From contig JAFECH010000350.1 of the NCBI GenBank assembly GCA_018242255.1, positions 1-64,000 on the forward strand: 64,000 bases of DNA. The letters are read 5' to 3'. The position numbers were made by a program, and so were the translations under genes. Every line of letters starts with the position of its first letter. Positions within the stretch are counted from its first letter, which is position 1. Below, piece after piece: positions 36,237-45,163 of the stretch. A model generated the notes under the pieces. The model did not search any database. It saw only the letters and a list, made by a program, of their open reading frames with translations, and had not been told where the DNA came from. Source of the DNA: Pseudomonadota bacterium (GTDB lineage: Bacteria > Pseudomonadota > Alphaproteobacteria > Rhizobiales > Hyphomicrobiaceae).

Positions 36237-36301
36237 GGCAGATGTTATCTTCGGGTTTATGCCGAGGATCGATTCCGCAGGACATGTTGCCCGACCGATT
36301 C

Positions 36302-36498
36302 CCGGACAAGTCCGGCATGATGCAAGGTCAGCGTTGATCGTTACTGAGATTGTGATCTTGCAACAACGTCATGCCGACGGAGGTCGGCACCCAGACAAGC
36401 ATAACTCGTGCGGTCTATCGATTTGGCTGGATCCCGGTATCGCCGGGATGACGTCATAATGGAGACTTTGCCATCCTCGGACTCGTCTCGAGGATGGC
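36302..36498. repeat. Cluster of small intergenic palindromes between mepA and msrA
   Basis: Three hairpin sequences lie in the 279-base gap between convergent genes. They are CCGGA-CAAG-TCCGG at 36302-36315, ATCCCGG-TATCG-CCGGGAT at 36431-36449, and GCCATCCTCG-9-CGAGGATGGC at 36470-36498. The first two resemble the dispersed TCCCGG/CCGGGA elements common in alphaproteobacterial intergenic DNA. The last has a 10-base-pair stem and could act as a transcription end for either gene, though no U-tract follows. Confidence 0.6.
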
Positions 36499-36515
36499 AT
36501 CGGATTGGGACGTCG

Positions 36516-37190
36516 CTAGCCCTTCGCGGGTTCGGACGTCACTTCAGAGGCGGGCATCGGGCAAGAGACGCCCGTACCCTTCAGGCCGCAATAGCCGTGC
36601 GGAATCTTCGCCAGGTACTGCTGGTGATATTCCTCGGCCAAGTAGACCGGCGGAGCCGGCTGGATCTCCGTCGTGATCGCACCGTAGCCCTTGCCCGCGA
36701 TTGCAGCCTCGTAGGCCTGCTTGGAAGCTTCGGCCGTTGCAAACTGCTCGGGTGTGGTGGTGTAGATCGTCGACCGGTACTGGGTGCCCACGTCGTTGCC
36801 CTGACGGAAGCCCTGGGTCGGGTCGTGCGCTTCCCAGAACGTCTTCAGCAGCCTGTCGTAGGAGATGACCTTTGGGTCGTAGACGACGACGACAACTTCG
36901 GCATGGCCCGTCGCGCCTGTGCAGACCTCGTCATAGGTCGCATTCGGTGTGAAGCCGCCCGCGTATCCGACTGCGGTGATCCAGATGCCGTCACCCAACT
37001 GCCAGAACAAGCGTTCGGCGCCCCAGAAGCATCCGAGGCCGAAAACCGCGATTTCCAGGCCGGCCGGGTAGGGGCCGTGCAACGGCCGCGAAAAGAGGTA
37101 GTGCTCGGCATTGGCGGAGAGGATCGGGTTCGGACGGCCCTTCGGGGCAGTCTCCGCCGTCGGCATGACGACGCGCTTGCGTGCGAACAT
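36516..37190 (-). CDS. msrA: Peptide-methionine (S)-S-oxide reductase MsrA
   Basis: A 224-residue protein with the MsrA catalytic GCFWG motif (Cys54), then [31 protein letters not shown] and [11 protein letters not shown], all standard for the family. Two further cysteines near the C terminus ([13 protein letters not shown]) are the likely resolving residues that thioredoxin reduces. It repairs oxidised methionine in proteins. The start ATG is preceded by AAAAAGGAG. Confidence 0.96.
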   Translation of the reverse strand: MFARKRVVMPTAETAPKGRPNPILSANAEHYLFSRPLHGPYPAGLEIAVFGLGCFWGAERLFWQLGDGIWITAVGYAGGFTPNATYDEVCTGATGHAEVVVVVYDPKVISYDRLLKTFWEAHDPTQGFRQGNDVGTQYRSTIYTTTPEQFATAEASKQAYEAAIAGKGYGAITTEIQPAPPVYLAEEYHQQYLAKIPHGYCGLKGTGVSCPMPASEVTSEPAKG

Positions 37191-37308
37191 GGATTAACTC
37201 CTTTTTATCGTTGGGGTGGATGCCCCAATATACGATGGCGGTCCCCCGTTCGTTTCATGCGGCCCGTGCATTCGCCTGCGGGTGCAAATGGCGCGCTGAT
37301 TGCGGGCT

Positions 37309-37800
37309 TCAATAGTCGTTGGCGAAAATTCGAATCCGGCGGCGCGGACGGCCGAGAAATCCGCAGGCGATGGCCAAGAGCAGGAAGATCATCGTCGCGG
37401 GAAGCGACAGGATCGAGGTCAGCACCGGATCCCAGCCAGCCGGTCCGGCGGTTCGGGTGACCGTATGCTCAAGAGCGGCGACGAAAGCCGGGGCGAGGTT
37501 ATGAAGGTGCTGCAACAGCGAGATTGCACCCTCGCCGTCGATCCGCGGCCGCGAAACGTCGGCGGCGAACGAGATCAGGGTGAAGAGGGCGAAAAGCGCG
37601 GCGAGAAACCGCAGCATGAGGCGCGGACGGGATTCCGGGTTCACGAAGCCTGCAATCACGGCGATCAGCAGCGCGGTAGCGGCAACACGGAGCAGCCAAG
37701 CCGTTGGCTGCTCTCCAGAAGTATACCAAAGCCATGCGTAAGCGGCCGCCGAGGCGGCTGCCAAAGCGGAAAAAATCTTGAGGAGCACGGAGCTGGTCAT
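37309..37800 (-). CDS. Hypothetical inner-membrane protein (163 aa)
   Basis: A hydrophobic protein with about four membrane helices (SALAAASAAAYAWLWY, LLRVAATALLIAVIAGFV, LMLRFLAALFALFTLISFA and LPATMIFLLLAIACGF) and a basic C-terminal tail (RPRRRIRIF). One polar loop of ~45 residues lies between helices three and four. I do not recognise a family. It is a single gene between msrA and tRNA-Ser, probably with its own promoter. Confidence 0.65.
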   Translation of the reverse strand: MTSSVLLKIFSALAAASAAAYAWLWYTSGEQPTAWLLRVAATALLIAVIAGFVNPESRPRLMLRFLAALFALFTLISFAADVSRPRIDGEGAISLLQHLHNLAPAFVAALEHTVTRTAGPAGWDPVLTSILSLPATMIFLLLAIACGFLGRPRRRIRIFANDY

Positions 37801-37935
37801 AGGTGGTTGTTGCTCATTGGCCAGTGTCAGTTTTGCGGCCCCTGCGGCTCAAGGTCAAGCTAAGGAAAATCATTTCAGGGCGCCGTTGCGCTTGGAACGC
37901 GGATGCGTATAGTGCGCCCCTTCCACGCACCGGAC

Positions 37936-38025
37936 GGAGAGATGGCCGAGTGGTTGAAGGCGCACGCCTGGAACGCGTGTAGGCTCGCAAGGGTCTCGTG
38001 GGTTCGAATCCCACTCTCTCCGCCA
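37936..38025 (+). tRNA. tRNA-Ser (anticodon GGA)
   Basis: A class II tRNA with acceptor arms GGAGAGA and TCTCTCC, the D arm GCCGAGTGGTTGAAGGC, and anticodon stem CACGC/GCGTG around CTGGAAC, so the anticodon is GGA. A long variable arm follows, then T arm GTGGGTTCGAATCCCAC, discriminator G and encoded CCA. It decodes UCC/UCU serine codons. The 3' end is only 11 bases from the stop of the chemotaxis receptor gene. Confidence 0.96.
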
Positions 38026-38036
38026 ATCTGGCAAGC

Positions 38037-39911
38037 TCACTTCGCGAGTGTTCGAAGAGGAGCACGAGGTGGCGCCAGGGGTTGGCGTGCGCCGTGCCGG
38101 CGGGCACAGTCCATGGCCTTGCGCGAATGGACGGAGTATGCGGGCACGTACGGAGCGCTGCTCGTGTGCTCTGTTTGTATCCCGTTACGTGGACGATCGC
38201 CGAGACTAAATCGCGACATGAGGTCGAACATATCGTCTGCTTCTTTAGCGAGCGCATGAACAGCGGCCGTGCTTTCTTCTACCATCGCGGCGTTTTGCTG
38301 TGTTCCTTGATCCATTTGCTGAACTGCTGAGTTGATCTGGCTGAGACCTGTTGCTTGCTGTTCCGCGCCGGACGCAATGTCGGCGACCAATGCGCTGATC
38401 TCATTTACCCGGCTCACGATGCGGCCGAGGGCTTTACCCGTTTCGCTGACGAGCTTGGCGCCAGCATCGACTTGGGTGGAACTCGTCAGAATGAGCCCCT
38501 TTATCTCCTTGGCGGCTTCCGCCGAGCGTTGGGCAAGAGCTCGTACTTCGCTAGCGACCACAGCGAAACCTCGTCCTGCGTCGCCAGCCCGCGCCGCTTC
38601 GACGCCGGCATTGAGCGCGAGCAGGTTTGTTTGGAAGGCGATCTCGTCGATAACTCCGATAATTTGCGCAACTTTTTGCGCCGAATGCTCAATCTGGTCC
38701 ATGGCGTCGATTGCTTGACCTACGACCACACCCCCTTGCTCAGCTTCTCCGCGAGCCGTGGAAACCGCGTCGTTTGCCTTCCTCGAGCCTCCAGCGGTCT
38801 TCGCCACAGTTTTGGTGATCTCGCTCAATGCTGCGGTTGTCTGTTCCAACGCGGCGGCTTGCTGCTCGGTTCGACGGGAGAGGTTGTCGGAAGCACCGGC
38901 AATTTCTCCAGCTCCTGACCGGACGGCCTCAGCGCTCGTCACGATGCCAGTGAGCGCATTTTCCAGCTTCACCATCGCCGAGTTGAAATCGCTGCGTAGC
39001 TCTTCGTAGTCGGAGGGGAAAGCCTCTTCGACCCGGTAAGTCAGATTTCCTTCGGAAAGCTCGCGCAATCCGACGCCGAGCTTCATAACGACTTTGCTCT
39101 GCGCAATTTTGAGAGCCTGTTCTTCCTCCGCGCGGCGCCGTTCGGCCTCGATCTCAGTGACGTCGGATGCAAACTTGACGACTTTAAAAGGTTTGCCGTC
39201 AGTTCCGAGTACCGGATTGTACGATGCTTGGATCCAAACCTGTTTGCCGCCTTTTCCAATTCGACAATATTTGTCCGCAAAGAATTCGCCGTTGCTCAGG
39301 CGATGCCAGAACTGGCGATATTCGAAACTGTTGGCAAAAGCGCGTTCGACGAACATGCTGTGATGTTTGCCGACGACCTCGGCAAGGCTGTAGCCGACGA
39401 CCGCAAGAAAATTTTGATTTGCATGTCTGATTGTGCCGTCAAGGTTGAACTCGATCACGGCCATCGACCGATTGATGGCTGCAATTTCGCCCTCCATTTC
39501 CTTTGTTTTTGTCTCGACGGGCGTAATATCGGTTGCGAATTTTACAATCTTAAACGGCGTTCCGCTTTCGTCTAGAAGCGGGTTGTAAGAGGCTTGAATC
39601 CAAATTTCCTTGCCGCTTTTGGAGATGCGGCGGAACTTGTCCGACAGAAACTCTCCCTGGTTAAGCTTTTCCCAGAAATTGCGATATTCTGAGCTGTCGG
39701 CGTAGCTTGGCTCTACGAAAACACGATGATGCTTGCCGACAATTTCGTCCAATCTGTAGCCGACGACCGCGAGGAAGTTTTCGTTGGCCGAGATGATCGT
39801 GCCGTCGAGATTGAACTCGATGACGCCCATTGACCGGCTAATGGCTTTGGTTTTCGCTTCAAGTTCAGAAGACGCGCGTGCGCTCTTGCCAATCGTAAAC
39901 ACGATGGTCAT
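38037..39911 (-). CDS. Soluble methyl-accepting chemotaxis protein with two PAS domains
   Basis: A ~624-residue receptor without signal peptide or membrane helix. Two closely similar PAS domains occupy about residues 30-130 and 150-255 (both with GVIEFNLDGTI/AVIEFNLDGTI, FLAVVGY, GKHHxxFVE, and WIQASYNP). They look like a recent duplication. A HAMP-like segment near 285-335 follows, then the methyl-accepting signalling domain with its hairpin tip (IDEIAFQTNLLALNAGVEAARAGD). A cytoplasmic redox or oxygen sensor is likely, as for other PAS-type receptors. The last ~45 residues (HGARQPLAPPRAPL...) are basic, Pro-rich and unlike the family. ATG 39911 is preferred over the TTG two codons upstream. 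Confidence 0.9.
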   Translation of the reverse strand: MTIVFTIGKSARASSELEAKTKAISRSMGVIEFNLDGTIISANENFLAVVGYRLDEIVGKHHRVFVEPSYADSSEYRNFWEKLNQGEFLSDKFRRISKSGKEIWIQASYNPLLDESGTPFKIVKFATDITPVETKTKEMEGEIAAINRSMAVIEFNLDGTIRHANQNFLAVVGYSLAEVVGKHHSMFVERAFANSFEYRQFWHRLSNGEFFADKYCRIGKGGKQVWIQASYNPVLGTDGKPFKVVKFASDVTEIEAERRRAEEEQALKIAQSKVVMKLGVGLRELSEGNLTYRVEEAFPSDYEELRSDFNSAMVKLENALTGIVTSAEAVRSGAGEIAGASDNLSRRTEQQAAALEQTTAALSEITKTVAKTAGGSRKANDAVSTARGEAEQGGVVVGQAIDAMDQIEHSAQKVAQIIGVIDEIAFQTNLLALNAGVEAARAGDAGRGFAVVASEVRALAQRSAEAAKEIKGLILTSSTQVDAGAKLVSETGKALGRIVSRVNEISALVADIASGAEQQATGLSQINSAVQQMDQGTQQNAAMVEESTAAVHALAKEADDMFDLMSRFSLGDRPRNGIQTEHTSSAPYVPAYSVHSRKAMDCARRHGARQPLAPPRAPLRTLAK

Positions 39912-40114
39912 CTCCAAATAAAAGTAGGAATGAATTGCGACGCGATACAGAAATTAATTGTGCCGACTTCTGCTCATCCGCCTAATGGTGCGGTAGTCCG
40001 TTCGGCCCTGGCATGAAATTTTTCGAAGCTGAGTGTGCGCCTCGATGGTAAGCAGTTGGTTAAAGCACACGCATCATTGTAGAGCATCGTTCGGCTCATA
40101 AGATTCGGAGGCCA

Positions 40115-40390
40115 TTGGGTTCGGTGTCACCGACGACTGTTTTGGCGTCGCCGCCTTCCGGTTACACGAACATCATCGATTATCAGGCGTCCGCGACTTG
40201 GAACAGTGTCACGGCGACGATCGATACAGCGACTATTCCGACTGCCAGCGGAACGGAATCCGGGACCGCCCAACCTGTTGCGGCAGGATCGGGCTCGCTG
40301 GCCGTGACGATTAATCCCGAAGCCAATTCTTCTCCGCTCGTCGGCGGGACATACACAGATTTGCTTACAGTACTTTTGACACCTCAATAA
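40115..40390 (+). pseudogene. Truncated spore coat U (pilin) domain, 5' end missing
   Basis: The 91-residue frame starts at a TTG with no ribosome site or signal peptide, and in-frame stops lie just upstream (TAA at 40061). It aligns by eye with the second half of the C-terminal domain of the protein at 43878-44897: NIIDYQASATWNS against FIDYSVSASFAG, DTATIPTASGTESG against DTASNPGTGAQESS, and VGGTYTDLLTVLLTPQ against VAGAYADTLTITITPQ. It is therefore the 3' end of a spore coat U-type pilin gene that has lost about 60-70 residues plus its signal peptide. In related loci the first gene encodes the major pilin. Confidence 0.75.
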
Positions 40391-40455
40391 GCGCATTTCA
40401 GTCGCATCGTTTCGCTTTAGTTTCAAAAATTTGACGTTAAGACAAGGGCGCACTC

Positions 40456-41193
40456 ATGCGATTTCCCGGCCAACGACTTGCTGCTTATTTTTTCTGTTTA
40501 TTCTGCGGGATCTCGGCCGCCTCTGCGATGACTGTGACGCCCATGCAGATCGAGATGTCGTCGATTGGGCGGCAAAGTCGCGGCGTAATCACTGTCGTCA
40601 ATGACAGCGAGCTTCCTCTCCCGGTCGAGATCGTAATCAAGAGAGCAAGCCTCGATCAACGCGGTGTGCCGAGACTTTCCAACGCGGGCGAGGAGTTCCT
40701 CGTCATGCCTCCGCAAGCGCTGATCGCTCCGGGTGCGACCCAAAATTTTCGTCTTCAATGGCTTGGCGAACCGCTGCTCGAAAAAAGCGAAAGTTTCTTT
40801 TTCTACGTCAATCAAATTCCCATCAAACTGTCTGGTCGCCACCATGACGTGCAGCTGGTTTTCAGCGTCGGAGTGATGGCGAACGTCGCTCCTCCACGAG
40901 GCGTGCCCGCACTCAACGTCGTCGGTAGTAGCATCGTGATAGATAAAAGCGGTCGGCGTTATCCTGCTATCACGGTGGAAAATCCCACGCGCGTGCATGC
41001 GCTATTCCCACAATCCACCGTGCAAGTTTCGAGCGGAAGTTGGTCTGAAACGATATCGAGCGGAGAACTCGCGCAGTTCATAGGCATCGGCCTGGTGCAA
41101 CCGGGCCATCGGCGGCGCTTCGTGTTGCCGGTCGTTCTGCCTGCAGCTGCCGCTTCGGTGCAGTGCAAACTTCAATTTAAGCCGCAGCGTTAG
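40456..41193 (+). CDS. Pilus assembly chaperone (FimC/CsuC-like)
   Basis: A 245-residue periplasmic chaperone. A signal peptide (FFCLFCGISAASA) is followed by the immunoglobulin-like first domain starting MTVTPMQIEMSS. Family features include the strand VITVVNDSELPLPVEIVI, the ALIAPGATQNFRLQW segment and a KSESFFFYVNQIPI strand near the donor-strand edge. It folds pilin subunits by donor-strand complementation and hands them to the usher encoded next. The ribosome site AAGGGCG precedes the ATG. The sequence is of the archaic (spore coat U/Csu-like) branch rather than FimC proper. Confidence 0.9.
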   Translation: MRFPGQRLAAYFFCLFCGISAASAMTVTPMQIEMSSIGRQSRGVITVVNDSELPLPVEIVIKRASLDQRGVPRLSNAGEEFLVMPPQALIAPGATQNFRLQWLGEPLLEKSESFFFYVNQIPIKLSGRHHDVQLVFSVGVMANVAPPRGVPALNVVGSSIVIDKSGRRYPAITVENPTRVHALFPQSTVQVSSGSWSETISSGELAQFIGIGLVQPGHRRRFVLPVVLPAAAASVQCKLQFKPQR

Positions 41194-41202
41194 GCATGGG
41201 TC

Positions 41203-43881
41203 GTGTCTTCCGCTGCTCACATCACGAAGGCTGCCGGTCGATCGCGAAGGATATTTCGATATGCGGTGCTGCCGCTGCCGATTGCGCTTGCAGCGATTTC
41301 GAGCGGCGTCTTCGACGTGAGCGTTGCTGCGGCAGACACCGTGCAATACGCGAAACCAATTTCTACGCGCCTGAATTCGAGTGGAAGAGCGATCGATATA
41401 GAGGTCCCGATTACCACAAACGGCAAAGAGATGGGCGACATCGCGATACGAATCAACGCGGACGATACGCTGTTGATCAACCGTGAGGGGATCATGGCGA
41501 TGCTAGCCGATAAGCTCGACGGGAAATCGCGCGAAGATTTGGCTTCAATCCGCTCCCAAGGATCCTTTGTCGCGTTGGCTGATGTCGAAGCCGCTGGGTT
41601 TGACATTCGATTTGATCGGTATTTGCAGGAGCTTCAGTTCAAACCGGCAGTCGCACAATTGGCAACGACTGACATCACCTTGGGCAACCGGGGGCGCGCA
41701 ACTGTGAGTTCGACGCTTGCGGAGCCCGCGCACGCGTCCGGCTACGTCAATCTATATGCGAGCATTGATCATCAATGGGCATCGAGCCTTCCAACGCCTG
41801 AGCGAGCGGAAACGGGCGGCCGTTTAGAAATGAATTCCGCCGTGCGCATCGGCCAGTTCGTATTTGAAAATAGCGGTGTTCTGACGGGATCTGTCGATGT
41901 CAACGTCTGTCCGACACAGGCTGTGTGCACGTATCAGCATACTCCCGGTTTGAAGCGTCAAATGTCCCGCCTCGTCTTTGATATGCCCGCCGCGCGAGTT
42001 CGGTCAGAATTTGGCGACGTCGAGCCGCTGGGCGTCGGCTTTCAGCAGTCGCCGGAGCTTCTAGGGTTCTCGATCGAGAAATCCAGTCGTAAGCTCAGTC
42101 CGGGAAATACGTTGGCGCCGACGGGCGGGGGGTCGTTCACAATCGATCATCCGTCGAGAGTTGAAATACGCGTCAACGGAATTATTCAGCAGCAACTCCG
42201 GTTGGATCCAGGAAGATACAATCTCAGAGATCTGCAACTGACGACCGGCGCGAACAACATTGACGTCATAATCACCGACGACGCGGGAAACCAAAGGGTC
42301 GTCACGTTCACCTCATTTTTCGACACGAACCTGCTTGCTCGGGGAAATAGTGAGTGGGGCGTGACGGGCGGTGTCCCGTCATACATACGCGATGAAAGTA
42401 GGGATTATCTTCCAGATCTTTACATGGGAACCGCCTATCTTCGGTACGGGATCTACGAAGGCGTGACGGCCGAAGGAGATATTCAAGCGAATAAATTTGT
42501 GGTGATGGCGGGCACCGGCGCGTTGATCGACACCGGTCTCGGGCTTGTCAATCTGCGGACTGCGATGTCAGGAGGGCGGCCTGGATCAGGCGTAGCATTG
42601 GGCCTGGACTGGAGTGTCGTAAACTTCGCGGGACTGTTCGCGGCAAGAGGAGAGAGCTTTCGATTATCGAGCGAGTACCGCAGTCCTCATTTTTACTCTC
42701 CCGGCGATATCGACACCGCTGACACGGGCATTGCTTTTCCTGAATGGAATTATTGGCTCAACCTCAACGCGACGTGGTCGGCACCCATCGGTCATGATAC
42801 GACCGTGGCGCTCTCTGCGCGCTACCAATTCGTCAACAACGCAGACTTTGGCCGGCAAATTTACGATTGGAGCGGTGATCGGTACGGCGCCGACGTAACA
42901 TTTTCCCGTCCTCTCACCCGTTCGCTTTCAGGCAGTCTGACCATCGGTGTTTCCAACGAAACTTTTTTGGCTACTCTTGATCGCTTACATGATCCCGATC
43001 CCGAGTTCCGGATCGGAGTCCGTCTTTTTGATAGGCCGGACGAATTTACTAGCGTTACCGCCGGCTATGATTCAATCGATGCGCAGACAGATGTTTCAGC
43101 TTACCGCAGCCAAGGCAACGGGCTCGGTCGCTGGGATACGAGCGTCTATGTACAGCACAGCGATTTCAACGCTCAGGCGTCCGTGAGTGCGAGTGCCGGG
43201 TACTATGGTAACCGTGGTCAGGTTCGGCTCATTCAGAATTCCGGTTTTGACGGCATTTCGTATTCCCGCTTCTCAGTCGAACCGGGGCCGGAGCGAACCT
43301 CCCTGCAGGTGGGAACGGCGATCGCGTTCGCAGACGGCAAGATCGCAGTCGGCGCGCCGATAACCGGCGACGCTTTCGCGATTGTCTATCCTCACGCGTC
43401 TATCGCCGACAAGGAGATTACGGTCGGTGACAATAACAATGTAAAAGCCATTGCCGACAGTTGGGGTCCGGCGTTGGTGACGTCCCTGCCAGCTTACGCG
43501 CCTGCCACCATCCCAGTGGACGCCGGCGATTTACCGATTGGATATAGCCTCGGTGCAGCAGCGTTCGATACATTCGCGCCTTTCAAGGCTGGATACGCCC
43601 TCGAAGTCGGATCCGATTACTCGGTGTCGGCATATGGAACGCTCGTGTTGGCGGACGGCACTCCTCTGTCGCTGGTGAGCGGAACCGCCCGCTCAAACGA
43701 GCGCACAAAGAAATCGGTGACGATTTTTACAAATGCGGCCGGCCGCTTCGGCGCCGATGGTTTAGCACCCGGGCGCTGGCTTATCGAAATGCAAACGGAC
43801 GGTACGCCGACAACATTCGTCCTCGACGTGCCAGCCGGAACCAAAGGTCTATACAAAGCGGGAACACTCCATCCGAAATGA
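41203..43881 (+). CDS. Outer-membrane fimbrial usher
   Basis: An 892-residue usher starting from GTG. After a long signal sequence (FRYAVLPLPIALAAISSGVFDVSVAAA) comes the N-terminal chaperone-binding domain, then a beta barrel with alternating aromatic strands (for example GVTAEGDIQANKFVVMAGTGA), a plug-domain segment (RVEIRVNGIIQQQLRLDPGRYNLRDLQL) and C-terminal Ig-like domains (GAAGFDTFAPFK-like region and ERTKKSVTIFTNAAGRFGADGLAPG). The usher takes chaperone-pilin complexes and secretes the pilus. It lies nine bases after the chaperone gene and overlaps the tip gene by four (ATGA). The barrel is full length. Confidence 0.93.
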   Translation: MSSAAHITKAAGRSRRIFRYAVLPLPIALAAISSGVFDVSVAAADTVQYAKPISTRLNSSGRAIDIEVPITTNGKEMGDIAIRINADDTLLINREGIMAMLADKLDGKSREDLASIRSQGSFVALADVEAAGFDIRFDRYLQELQFKPAVAQLATTDITLGNRGRATVSSTLAEPAHASGYVNLYASIDHQWASSLPTPERAETGGRLEMNSAVRIGQFVFENSGVLTGSVDVNVCPTQAVCTYQHTPGLKRQMSRLVFDMPAARVRSEFGDVEPLGVGFQQSPELLGFSIEKSSRKLSPGNTLAPTGGGSFTIDHPSRVEIRVNGIIQQQLRLDPGRYNLRDLQLTTGANNIDVIITDDAGNQRVVTFTSFFDTNLLARGNSEWGVTGGVPSYIRDESRDYLPDLYMGTAYLRYGIYEGVTAEGDIQANKFVVMAGTGALIDTGLGLVNLRTAMSGGRPGSGVALGLDWSVVNFAGLFAARGESFRLSSEYRSPHFYSPGDIDTADTGIAFPEWNYWLNLNATWSAPIGHDTTVALSARYQFVNNADFGRQIYDWSGDRYGADVTFSRPLTRSLSGSLTIGVSNETFLATLDRLHDPDPEFRIGVRLFDRPDEFTSVTAGYDSIDAQTDVSAYRSQGNGLGRWDTSVYVQHSDFNAQASVSASAGYYGNRGQVRLIQNSGFDGISYSRFSVEPGPERTSLQVGTAIAFADGKIAVGAPITGDAFAIVYPHASIADKEITVGDNNNVKAIADSWGPALVTSLPAYAPATIPVDAGDLPIGYSLGAAAFDTFAPFKAGYALEVGSDYSVSAYGTLVLADGTPLSLVSGTARSNERTKKSVTIFTNAAGRFGADGLAPGRWLIEMQTDGTPTTFVLDVPAGTKGLYKAGTLHPK

Positions 43882-44897
43882 AAATCAAAACGATCTTCCG
43901 TTCGGCACTCTTCGGTTTCGCAGTTGCGTTCGCTTGCGCAATCGGATCGCAACACGCGCAGGCGCTGTGCGCAATTCTGAGTGCTTCGGTCACTCCGCTA
44001 AGCGTTAGCACGGGAACGTATTCCCCGCCGAATGCGCCGACCCCGCAATCTGTCACGATCACTGTCAGCGGCACATTTCTGGCGACACTTGGAGATCTGG
44101 CTGGCGGCTGCGCGATCGCTGTCGCATTCAATCGTTCCTCTTTACCGGCATCGATGGCGCTCGCATCCGGCGGCGCAGCCTCTATGCCGTATGCGCTTCA
44201 GTCGGCTTCCTCCGGCGGCAATAGCCTGCTTTACACTGGCGGCGGCCTTCCCGCCCAGTCCAACTCTTTGCTATTGAATTTCCCCGCTTCAACCTTGAGC
44301 GTTGCGAATTTTTCGGTGACGGGGACTGTATGGGCGCTAGCCCAACCGGTTGATCCTCAACAGGCGGGCAGCTATCTCGACAGCCTGACGGTTCGCGTTT
44401 TCTCCAGCACGCTCGCGGGGCTCTTGCAGGGACAGATTTCGAGCCAAACCTTTACGGTCACAGGCCAGGTCGCCAAGTCCTGCACGATCGGAGGATTGTT
44501 CTACCCATCCATCGATACCGCCACGATCCCTGTGACGGCTGGTGGTCAGGTCGTGACGGCTGCCATCAACAAGTCTTACGCGAATGCGCTTTGCAATACT
44601 CCGTCAAACCTTCAGCTGACTTCGCAGAACGGAGCGGTGACTACAGCGAGCGCGGTAGCGGGTTTGCAGAATTTCATCGACTACAGCGTCTCGGCGAGCT
44701 TCGCTGGCGCATCTGCATCTCTCGATACTGCAAGCAATCCGGGGACCGGCGCGCAAGAATCCAGTAGTCCCGTATCCACATCGGGCAGCACGCCATCCGG
44801 AACGCTTTCTGTCGCTATCGTTCCACAACTCAACAGCCAAAGATTAGTCGCTGGGGCTTATGCCGATACGTTGACTATAACCATCACGCCTCAATAG
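43878..44897 (+). CDS. Spore coat U domain protein, probable pilus tip adhesin
   Basis: A 339-residue exported protein with signal peptide (ALFGFAVAFACAIGSQHAQA-LC) and two spore coat U-type domains, at about residues 32-195 and 200-339. The second starts AKSCTIGGLFYPSIDTATIPVTAGG and ends TLTITITPQ. Each domain has the paired cysteines near its start. A two-domain protein placed after the usher is the tip subunit (CsuE-like) in archaic chaperone-usher systems; the N-terminal domain would bind the surface. The ATG overlaps the usher stop. Confidence 0.88.
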   Translation: MKIKTIFRSALFGFAVAFACAIGSQHAQALCAILSASVTPLSVSTGTYSPPNAPTPQSVTITVSGTFLATLGDLAGGCAIAVAFNRSSLPASMALASGGAASMPYALQSASSGGNSLLYTGGGLPAQSNSLLLNFPASTLSVANFSVTGTVWALAQPVDPQQAGSYLDSLTVRVFSSTLAGLLQGQISSQTFTVTGQVAKSCTIGGLFYPSIDTATIPVTAGGQVVTAAINKSYANALCNTPSNLQLTSQNGAVTTASAVAGLQNFIDYSVSASFAGASASLDTASNPGTGAQESSSPVSTSGSTPSGTLSVAIVPQLNSQRLVAGAYADTLTITITPQ

Positions 44898-45088
44898 CGC
44901 CTTCCGTCGACGTTGGTTCGGCCCCAGCAATCCGGCAACACCATAGCGGATGCAGATGAATCAGAGGCTGGCACCGGCGCAATTGCATTCAGAACATATG
45001 CTGCAGCAATTGAGCAGCCAAGTGCCAAGGCTATAGGCAGTCTCTTGCAGACTTAGCGACCATCCGTGATAGGCGAGGATGGAACATC

Positions 45089-45103
45089 CGGGCATTTTGC
45101 CCG
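45089..45103. promoter_or_regulatory. Palindrome upstream of the histidine kinase gene
   Basis: CGGGCA-TTT-TGCCCG lies 61 bases before the kinase start. A near copy (GGGCAAATTGCCCG) follows the response regulator gene at 47198-47211. The pairing and spacing fit a dimeric binding site for a NarL-type regulator, so autoregulation is suggested; it is inference. No U-tract follows, so it is not an obvious terminator. Confidence 0.4.
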
Positions 45104-45163
45104 AGCAGATTTCGACTTCAATAAAGCGCAAATATCGCGCAGAAAGACCAACGGGAGGATTGC

